This document shows positions 1 through 5,445 of a DNA stretch of 7,632 bases, piece by piece (positions within the stretch are counted from its first letter, which is position 1; every line of letters starts with the position of its first letter). This DNA is from Paracoccaceae bacterium (GTDB taxonomy: Bacteria > Pseudomonadota > Alphaproteobacteria > Rhodobacterales > Rhodobacteraceae): positions 1-7,632 of the forward strand of contig JALQUQ010000123.1 in the NCBI GenBank assembly GCA_023263735.1, read 5' to 3'. A model generated the notes under the pieces. That model saw only the letters and a program-made list of their open reading frames with translations, ran no database searches and was not told where the DNA came from. The position numbers were made by a program, and so were the translations under genes.

Positions 1-315
<315 letters not shown>

Positions 316-317
316 TC

Positions 318-737
318 ATGTCTGGATTGTCGCCCCCCGCTGATTGGCTTTCGGTCACCGCCCCCCCGGGCAGTTGGCCCCGTCCCCCCTCTGCCTTGCC
401 CGCGGAACGGCTTGTCGATCCTCCGGCGGGGGCGCGGGTGTGCGTGGCGGGGCTGGTGCTGGTGCGCCAACGCCCCGGCACGGCCAAAGGGGTTATTTTC
501 CTGACGCTTGAGGATGAAACCGGAACCTGCAACGTGGTGGTCTGGGCCAATGTCTATGAACGCTTTCGCCGGGCCGTGATTGCGGGGCGGTTGCTGCGGG
601 TGACCGGAAAATTGCAGCGCGATGCGGGCGTGGTGCATATCGTGGCCGAACAGATCGAAGACATCAGCCCGATGTTGGACGAACTGTTGAACCCCGGTTT
701 TCGCCATGACGGCACAAGGGCAGGGGACCAACCCTGA
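318..737 (+). CDS. Orphan C-terminal OB-fold domain of error-prone DNA polymerase DnaE2/ImuC (probable dnaE2 remnant)
   Basis: The ORF encodes 139 residues from ATG 318. Residues 40-117 (RVCVAGLVLVRQRPGTAKG, then FLTLEDETG, NVVVW, a YERFRR segment, LLRVTGKLQR and VVHIVAEQIEDIS) are strongly like the OB-fold nucleic-acid-binding domain near the C terminus of DnaE2 (ImuC), the alpha-subunit-like polymerase of the SOS mutasome. Full DnaE2 is over 1,000 residues; the PHP, palm, fingers and helix-hairpin-helix parts are absent, and no DnaE2-like sequence lies upstream. Residues 1-30 are Pro-rich and match nothing I recognise. The tail after residue 120 is also shorter than in DnaE2, which normally ends near RDFR. 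The frame could be extended to an ATG at 264, but that would run through the SOS box, so 318 is preferred. No Shine-Dalgarno sequence precedes it; translation may be leaderless. It is either a deletion scar of an imuA-imuB-dnaE2 operon that kept its operator, or a short OB-fold protein still made after DNA damage. Domain identity is firm, function is not. Confidence 0.72.
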   Translation: MSGLSPPADWLSVTAPPGSWPRPPSALPAERLVDPPAGARVCVAGLVLVRQRPGTAKGVIFLTLEDETGTCNVVVWANVYERFRRAVIAGRLLRVTGKLQRDAGVVHIVAEQIEDISPMLDELLNPGFRHDGTRAGDQP

Positions 738-749
738 CCAAAAGGGTTG
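729..749 (+). terminator. Weak hairpin at the end of the DnaE2-like ORF
   Basis: CAACCCT (729-735) pairs with AGGGTTG (743-749) around a seven-base loop. The left arm overlaps the TGA stop (735-737). No run of T follows, so termination would be weak or need Rho. The arms may also have arisen by chance. Confidence 0.3.
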
Positions 750-858
750 CGTTGCGGCCACGCAAGGCCATGGCTTTGTCCTTTCCTCTCGCCCAAAATG
801 AGAAATTGCGCTAGCCTGGTCCAAACCCGGAAAAACCGGGATCAACAGGCAGTCAGGA
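738..858. other. Short intergenic stretch before the lipoprotein gene
   Basis: These 121 bases hold no ORF that looks real. They contain a small hairpin, CCCGG (826-830), AAAAA loop, CCGGG (836-840), 18 bases upstream of the lipoprotein start. No convincing -35/-10 pair was found, although a promoter for the lipoprotein and HD genes should lie here if they are not read through from 318. Confidence 0.5.
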
Positions 859-1422
859 ATGGATCGGGGCAGGCACACCGCAAGGGCCGGGCTTTTGATG
901 TTGGTCGGGGTCACCCTTGCCGGCTGCAAGACCATGGGCGCCTATGTCCCCGAAGCGCCCAGCCGCTCTGACCTGTCAACCGAAGTCGTGCGCCTCTCCG
1001 ACGGCGGCACCCCGCCCGAGGTGGCCGACGGCGTCTGCTGGCAATCCGATATCACGCCCATGGTGATCGAAACCGTCAGCGAGCAAATTCAAGAGGCCCC
1101 CGAACAGCGCGATGAGGCAGGCAACATCACCCGCCCCGCTGTCTTCCGCACCGAAACCTCGCAGCGTATCGTGAACGAACGCGAAGAGGTCTGGTTCCGC
1201 ACCCCCTGTCCCGAGGCCTTTACCGTTGACTTCATCGCCTCCCTGCAACGCGCGCTCAAGGCCCGGGGCTTTTATCTCGCCCCCCTGACGGGCGAAATGG
1301 ACGGCGCCACCAAAGAGGCGATCCACCGGTTCCAGACGACGCGAGGGCTGGACAGTCAGGTGCTGACCCTGGCCACCGCGCAGGAATTGGGGCTGATCGC
1401 GGTCGATCAGGCAGATCTGTGA
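859..1422 (+). CDS. Outer-membrane lipoprotein with C-terminal peptidoglycan-binding domain
   Basis: The 187-residue product starts with a short basic region (R3, R5, R9), a hydrophobic stretch (residues 11-21) and the lipobox L20-A-G-C23, so it should be exported by Sec, lipidated on Cys23 and cut by signal peptidase II. Lys at the +2 position favours transport to the outer membrane. Residues 122-178 resemble the three-helix PG_binding_1 domain (FIASLQRALKARGFYLAPLTG, then GEMDGATKEAIHRFQ), which binds peptidoglycan. The middle part (30-120) is not recognised; Cys60 and Cys117 could form a disulphide in the periplasm. The protein may anchor or sense the cell wall, as no enzymatic domain is visible. 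An internal ATG at residue 14 would lose the basic N-region, so 859 is preferred; the upstream Shine-Dalgarno match (AGG at 847-849) is poor. The stop overlaps the start of the next gene by four bases, indicating an operon. Confidence 0.85.
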   Translation: MDRGRHTARAGLLMLVGVTLAGCKTMGAYVPEAPSRSDLSTEVVRLSDGGTPPEVADGVCWQSDITPMVIETVSEQIQEAPEQRDEAGNITRPAVFRTETSQRIVNEREEVWFRTPCPEAFTVDFIASLQRALKARGFYLAPLTGEMDGATKEAIHRFQTTRGLDSQVLTLATAQELGLIAVDQADL

Positions 1423-2075
1423 CCGATCTGATCGCGGCGGCTTGGACCTTTCTGGCCAAGGAATGGGCCCAATCCACCGATGCCGCCCATGATTTCGGCC
1501 ATATCCGCCGGGTCTGTGCCTTGGCCCAAACCATCGCCGCGACCGAAGGCCCGGTGGACTTCGAAGCCTTGGACATCGCCTGCATCCTGCATGATCTGGT
1601 CAACCTGCCCAAAGCGCATCCCGACCGCCCTCGTGCCTCCACCCTCTCGGGTGCAAAGGCGCGCGCTTGGCTGATGGGGCAGGGATGGTCGGCAGACCGC
1701 GCACAGATCGTCGATCATGCCATCGCCGCCCACAGCTTTTCGGCCGCCCTGCCGCCCCAAACGGCCGAGGCGCGCATCCTGCAAGATGCCGACCGGATCG
1801 AGGCCATGGGCGCCATCGGTCTGGCGCGGATGTTCGCGGTTTCGGGCGCTTTGGGACGGGCCCTGTTCGACGACGCCGACCCCTTGGCGCATCATCGCCC
1901 GCTGGATGACAAGGCCTTTGCGCTCGACCATCTGGAAACCAAGATCTACCGCTTGCCCAAGAGCCTGCAAACCGAAACGGGCCGCCAGATGGCCCGCCAG
2001 CGGATCGGCTTCATGCAGGATTTCGTGGCCCAAGTGATGGCCGAACTGGGCGAAACGCAAAACGCCCGGGGCTAA
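1419..2075 (+). CDS. HD-domain metal-dependent phosphohydrolase (YpgQ/YedJ-like)
   Basis: The 218-residue cytoplasmic protein carries the HD-superfamily metal-binding pattern: H28 in DFGHIRRV, H58-D59 in ILHDLVN, H100 and H105 in VDHAIAAHSFS, and the late aspartates in ILQDADRIEAMGAIGLAR (D123/D125). This arrangement, including the DAD-RIEAMGAIG block, is that of the YpgQ/YedJ branch. The Bacillus member of that branch splits dNTPs to dNMP and pyrophosphate. The substrate here is not known; a nucleotide is the reasonable guess. The start is GTG 1419-1421, whose bases overlap the TGA stop (1420-1422) of the lipoprotein gene (GTGA overlap), so translation is probably coupled. The stop TAA (2073-2075) lies in the loop of the terminator hairpin, and the last codons form its left arm. 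Length is usual for the family and all metal ligands are present, so it should be active. Confidence 0.88.
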   Translation: MTDLIAAAWTFLAKEWAQSTDAAHDFGHIRRVCALAQTIAATEGPVDFEALDIACILHDLVNLPKAHPDRPRASTLSGAKARAWLMGQGWSADRAQIVDHAIAAHSFSAALPPQTAEARILQDADRIEAMGAIGLARMFAVSGALGRALFDDADPLAHHRPLDDKAFALDHLETKIYRLPKSLQTETGRQMARQRIGFMQDFVAQVMAELGETQNARG

Positions 2076-2086
2076 CCCCGGGCGTT
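2061..2086. terminator. Strong hairpin between convergent genes, probably bidirectional
   Basis: AACGCCCGGGG (2061-2071) and CCCCGGGCGTT (2076-2086) form an 11-bp perfect stem with loop CTAA. On the plus strand it follows the HD gene, and the stop codon TAA is inside the loop; the bases after it are not T-rich. On the minus strand it begins 23 bases past the degP stop and is followed by TTGCGTTTCG, a better tail. It probably ends transcription from both sides. Confidence 0.75.
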
Positions 2087-2109
2087 CCTGAAAAACTGCT
2101 GGATCGGCC

Positions 2110-3579
2110 TTATTCGATGCCAAGCGCCACGAACCGCGGATCGCCATCCCGCCGCACCAGCAGCAGCAAGGATTTCCGCCCCGCATCCGAGGCTTCCTTG
2201 ATCCGATCTTCCAGATCCTTCAGCCGCACAACCTTTTGCTGGCCAGCCTCGGTGATGATATCGCCCTCACGCAGACCTTTGGTAAAGGCCTCCGACGTGC
2301 CATCGACCCCCATGATGACCAGACCTTCGGTGTCTTCGGAAAGGTTCAGGCCCTTGCGGATTTCATCGGTCACCGGGCTCAGCGTCATGCCCAGAACATT
2401 GGCCTCCACCGGCTCCACCGATTTCTGCGCCGCCGGGATCGGGGCCGATTCCGCCTCTTCACGCCGTCCCAAGACGACCTTCAGCGTTTCGGTCTTGCCA
2501 TCGCGCAGGATGATGACCGGAACCTCTTCGCCCACCGCGGAATCCGCCACCCGACGCGTCAGATCCCGGCTGTCCTTGACCGATTTTCCGCCAAACTGGG
2601 TGATCACATCGCCCGCCGTCATGCCCGCTGCCTTGGCCGGACCCTCAGGCACATCGGTGACCAAGGCCCCCGAGGCCTCAGCCAGCCCCATGGCCTCCGC
2701 CACATCGGGCGAGACATCCTGAATCCGCACGCCCAGCCAACCCCGGCGCGTTTCGCCAAATTGCTTCAGCTGATCGACGACCTTGGTCACCACATTGGCC
2801 GCCATCGAAAATCCAATCCCGATCGACCCGCCATTCGGCGACAAGATCGCGGTGTTGACCCCGATCACCTGCCCATCCATGTTGAACAGCGGCCCGCCCG
2901 AGTTGCCCCGGTTGATCGCCGCATCGGTCTGGATGTAATCGTCATAGGTCCCCGAAAGCGCGCGCCCCCGGGCCGAAACGATGCCGGCCGAAACCGAAAA
3001 TCCCTGCCCCAGCGGGTTGCCCATGGCCACAACCCAATCGCCCACGCGCATCAGGTCGGAATTGCCAAATTGCACAAAGGGCAGCGGAACATCGCTCTCA
3101 ACCTTCAACAGCGCAATATCGGTCTTGGGATCGGTCCCGACCAATTTGGCCTTCAACCGATTGCCGCTGAAGAATTCGATCTCGATCTCATCGGCGTTTT
3201 CAATCACGTGGTTGTTGGTGACGATATAGCCATCTTCACTGATCACAAATCCCGATCCCAGGGCTTCCGACCTTTGCGGCCCCTTGTCCTGACCGTTCTT
3301 GTCCATGAAGTCCTTGAAGAACTCTTCAAACGGGCTGCCCTCGGGCACCTGCATGCCGCCCGCGGCCGGGCCAGCCACCACCGACGAGGTGGTGATATTC
3401 ACCACGGATGGGCTGATCCGCTCGGCCAGATCGGCAAAGCTTTCGGGCGCCCCACGGGCCATCGCGCCTTGCGCCTGTCCCAAGGCCACCGCCATCCCAA
3501 GGCCAAGAGCCAAAAAGACCGACCGGCCTTTCGCGCCCATCGGGCGGGTGTTCTTGATAACCATCGCTGTCGACTGCAC
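2110..3579 (-). CDS. degP: Periplasmic serine protease/chaperone DegP (HtrA, Do family)
   Basis: The enzyme degrades or holds misfolded periplasmic proteins. Numbered from the ATG at 3564, the protein has 484 residues: a signal peptide (basic AKGR, hydrophobic core about 15-30, likely cut after AMA at 36), a trypsin-like domain with the catalytic triad H119 (TNNHVIENA), D149 (KTDIALLKV) and S222 (RGNSGGPLF), then two PDZ domains at about 275-365 (GWLGVRIQDV..., AGDVITQFGG) and 388-480 (LGMTLSPV..., EGDIITEAG). All key residues are intact and length is typical. The start is uncertain: GTG at 3577-3579, five codons further upstream, has AAGGAG (3587-3592) at an ideal seven-base distance, whereas the ATG has its best match 14 bases away. 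I chose the GTG (489 residues). The frame stays open upstream to 3957 but reads through noncoding DNA into trpE, so a longer protein is unlikely. It follows the trpE terminator, so it should have its own, probably stress-responsive, promoter; none was recognised. Confidence 0.95.
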   Translation of the reverse strand: MQSTAMVIKNTRPMGAKGRSVFLALGLGMAVALGQAQGAMARGAPESFADLAERISPSVVNITTSSVVAGPAAGGMQVPEGSPFEEFFKDFMDKNGQDKGPQRSEALGSGFVISEDGYIVTNNHVIENADEIEIEFFSGNRLKAKLVGTDPKTDIALLKVESDVPLPFVQFGNSDLMRVGDWVVAMGNPLGQGFSVSAGIVSARGRALSGTYDDYIQTDAAINRGNSGGPLFNMDGQVIGVNTAILSPNGGSIGIGFSMAANVVTKVVDQLKQFGETRRGWLGVRIQDVSPDVAEAMGLAEASGALVTDVPEGPAKAAGMTAGDVITQFGGKSVKDSRDLTRRVADSAVGEEVPVIILRDGKTETLKVVLGRREEAESAPIPAAQKSVEPVEANVLGMTLSPVTDEIRKGLNLSEDTEGLVIMGVDGTSEAFTKGLREGDIITEAGQQKVVRLKDLEDRIKEASDAGRKSLLLLVRRDGDPRFVALGIE

Positions 3580-3586
3580 TCCCCAA

Positions 3587-3592
3587 CTCCTT
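3587..3592 (-). promoter_or_regulatory. Ribosome binding site favouring the GTG start of degP
   Basis: On the minus strand AAGGAG is followed by seven bases and then GTG (3577-3579). This is the best Shine-Dalgarno match in the area. It overlaps by two bases the palindrome TTCTAGAA, so RNA folding could limit access. Confidence 0.6.
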
Positions 3593-3718
3593 CTAGAACG
3601 GGCGCGCCCATGGGCCTGCCCAAAGCATGGTGTCATCATCAAGTATGTAGACGGGAATGCAATGCAAACCCACTTACAATGCGTAAAAGCCTTGTGAGCG
3701 CCCTTGTTCGGATTGTGA

Positions 3719-3732
3719 GTTCCCACGGGAAC
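3719..3732. promoter_or_regulatory. Palindrome GTTCCC-N2-GGGAAC upstream of degP, possible operator
   Basis: Two perfect six-base arms are separated by AC. The site is 140 bases upstream of the degP start. A dyad of this form is typical of a dimeric regulator site, but I cannot name the regulator. It is not a LexA box. Confidence 0.35.
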
Positions 3733-3859
3733 CACCTCTGAACCGAAAGCCTCAATTCTTGATGAAAATTCCCCGCAAACCGGCCAACCAGCGAACCGGA
3801 AAACCGGCCCCCGTGGCAAACCGCCCCTGCCTTGCACCTTTTGCAAATACTCCGGGGGT

Positions 3860-3877
3860 CCGGGGGCTGGCCCCCGG
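3860..3877 (-). terminator. GC-rich terminator hairpin after trpE
   Basis: CCGGGGG (3860-3866) and CCCCCGG (3871-3877) form a seven-base-pair stem with a four-base loop. It lies about 45 bases after the trpE stop on the minus strand and is followed by A, then CCCCCGGAGTATTTGC (3843-3858). That tail has only a short T run, so efficiency is uncertain. The layout fits an end of the ppiD-trpE transcript and separate expression of degP. Confidence 0.55.
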
Positions 3878-3886
3878 CCTCGGCCC

Positions 3887-3917
3887 GTCGGTCTGCGCGG
3901 TCGGTCTGCGCGGTCGG
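3887..3917. repeat. 13-bp tandem repeat, 2.4 copies
   Basis: GTCGGTCTGCGCG is repeated at 3887-3899 and 3900-3912, followed by GTCGG (3913-3917). It begins five bases downstream of the trpE stop on the minus strand. It is too short for a CRISPR array and has no coding meaning; replication slippage is the simple explanation. Confidence 0.8.
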
Positions 3918-3922
3918 CTTGA

Positions 3923-5434
3923 TCAGCTGTTGCGGGTCTGGGTAAAGCGCCCGGCATCCTCGGCCGCCCGTTTCAGGGCGCGGGATTTGTTCACGGTTTC
4001 CTGGAATTCCGCTTCGGGGTCGCTGTCATAGACCACGCCGCCGCCAGCCTGAACATACAGCGTTTCGTCCTTCAACACGGCCGTGCGCAGCGCGATGCAA
4101 AAGTCCATCTCGCCATTCGCCGCGAAATAGCCGACGCCCCCGCCATAGACGCCCCGCTTTTCAGGCTCCAGCTCGTCGATGATCTCCATCGCCCGCACCT
4201 TGGGCGCGCCCGAAACCGTGCCCGCCGGCAGACCGGCCAGCAGCGCCGACAGCGCGTCATGCTCCGGGCTGATCTCTCCGATCACGTTCGAGACGATGTG
4301 CATGACATGGCTATAGCGTTCGATGATGAACTTTTCCGTCGGGCGGACCGTTCCCACCTTGGCCACGCGGCCCACATCGTTGCGCCCCAGATCCAAAAGC
4401 ATCAGATGCTCGGCCAGTTCTTTCTTGTCCGACAACAGATCTTCTTCCATCGCCTTGTCTTCGGCCGGGGTCGCGCCTCGCGGACGGGTGCCCGCGATTG
4501 GGCGGATGGTCACCTCGCCATCGCGCAGGCGGACCAGAATTTCCGGGCTGGCCCCGATCACCTGAAACCCGCCGAAATTGAAAAAGAACATGAAGGGCGA
4601 CGGGTTGGTCCGGCGCAAACTGCGATACAGCGCAAAGGGCGGCAGTTCAAACCGCTGGGCCCAGCGTTGCGACGGCACGACCTGAAAGATATCGCCCGCG
4701 CGGATGTAGTCCTTGGCCTTTTCCACGGCGGCCTTATAGCCCTCCTTGGTAAAGTTCGACACCGGTTCCCCCACCGGGGCCAGATCGCCCAGATCGTGGC
4801 TCGCCCCCGCCGGAGTGCGGTCAAGGTTGCGCAGCGCATCCATCACGCGCTCTGCCGCCTGCGCATAGGCCGCACGGGCCGACAGGCCGCTGGAATGCCA
4901 CGCCGGGGCAACCAGCGTGACCTCGCCCTTGACCCCATCCAGCACCGCGACCACGGTCGGGCGCATCAGAATGGCATCGGGCACACCAATCGGATCGGGG
5001 TTGATGTTCGGCAGATGCTCGACCAGCCGGATCATGTCATACCCCAGATAGCCAAACAGACCCGACGACACCGCCGGCAGATCGGCCGGCATCTCGATTG
5101 CGCATTCGGCGATCAGATCGCGCAGGGTTTGCAGCGGATGGCCCTCCAACGGAAGAAAGGCCTTGGCGTCGAACCGGGCTTCGCGGTTCAATTCGCTTTG
5201 CGTGCCATTGCAGCGCCAGATCAGGTCCGGCTTCATCCCGACGATGGAATAGCGGCCCCGCACTTCCCCGCCCGTCACGCTTTCCAGCATGAAGGTGTCA
5301 TCGCGGGCCTCGCCCAATTTCATCATCAGGCTGACAGGGGTATCCAGATCGGCGGCAAGACGTGCCCAAACCAGTTGGTTCTTCCCCTGCGACCAGTTGC
5401 GTTCAAATTCGTCGAATGAGGGGAAGAGAGTCAT
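3923..5434 (-). CDS. trpE: Anthranilate synthase component I (large subunit)
   Basis: The enzyme converts chorismate to anthranilate, the first committed step of tryptophan synthesis, normally with TrpG supplying ammonia from glutamine. The 503-residue product has the N-terminal regulatory domain with the LES motif (50-52) that takes part in tryptophan feedback inhibition, and the chorismate-binding domain with NPSPFMFF (277-284), PIAGTRPRG (312-320), LDLGRNDVGRV (347-357), H379 in HIVSNVIGEI, AGTVSGAPKVRAMEIIDELE (404-423) and GGGVGYF (431-437). All are intact, so it should be active and feedback-controlled. NPSPFMFF and the AGTVSGAPK context point to TrpE and not PabB or a salicylate synthase. 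It starts 11 bases after the ppiD stop with no clear ribosome binding site, suggesting translational coupling. No trpG, trpD or trpC follows; a terminator does. No leader peptide with tryptophan codons was seen, so attenuation is not supported here. Confidence 0.96.
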   Translation of the reverse strand: MTLFPSFDEFERNWSQGKNQLVWARLAADLDTPVSLMMKLGEARDDTFMLESVTGGEVRGRYSIVGMKPDLIWRCNGTQSELNREARFDAKAFLPLEGHPLQTLRDLIAECAIEMPADLPAVSSGLFGYLGYDMIRLVEHLPNINPDPIGVPDAILMRPTVVAVLDGVKGEVTLVAPAWHSSGLSARAAYAQAAERVMDALRNLDRTPAGASHDLGDLAPVGEPVSNFTKEGYKAAVEKAKDYIRAGDIFQVVPSQRWAQRFELPPFALYRSLRRTNPSPFMFFFNFGGFQVIGASPEILVRLRDGEVTIRPIAGTRPRGATPAEDKAMEEDLLSDKKELAEHLMLLDLGRNDVGRVAKVGTVRPTEKFIIERYSHVMHIVSNVIGEISPEHDALSALLAGLPAGTVSGAPKVRAMEIIDELEPEKRGVYGGGVGYFAANGEMDFCIALRTAVLKDETLYVQAGGGVVYDSDPEAEFQETVNKSRALKRAAEDAGRFTQTRNS

Positions 5435-5445
5435 GGATCAGGCTT

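Larger units (their letters stand above)
3580..3922. other. 343-bp intergenic region between trpE and degP
   Basis: This stretch holds no convincing gene on either strand. From the trpE side it contains a 13-bp tandem repeat (3887-3917), a GC-rich hairpin (3860-3877) with a CCCCCGGAGTATTT string after it, the palindrome GTTCCCACGGGAAC (3719-3732), and near degP the short palindromes GCCCATGGGC (3606-3615), GGGCGCGCCC (3600-3609) and TTCTAGAA (3591-3598). The section 3620-3720 is visibly more A/T-rich than its surroundings and should hold the degP promoter. I could not find a clean sigma-70, sigma-32 or ECF pair in it. Confidence 0.6.

Noticed and set aside
3706..3722. Second SOS-like direct repeat GTTC...GTTC upstream of degP
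   Set aside because: The two GTTC units are separated by nine bases, not seven, and the right one is better explained as an arm of the GTTCCC-GGGAAC dyad.
2236..3741. 501-codon plus-strand frame opposite degP
   Set aside because: It is antisense to a protease with a full catalytic triad and two PDZ domains. Its His/Arg/Pro-rich translation is typical of an antisense frame.
3887..3917. CRISPR-like repeat
   Set aside because: Units of 13 bases are contiguous without spacers and there are fewer than three copies.
3580..3957. N-terminal extension of degP up to 3957
   Set aside because: The frame is open by chance. It crosses the trpE terminator, the tandem repeat and the end of trpE, and lacks protein-like composition; the signal peptide starts at the chosen site.
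4259..5419. 386-codon plus-strand frame opposite trpE
   Set aside because: Antisense to a complete TrpE; no recognisable motif.
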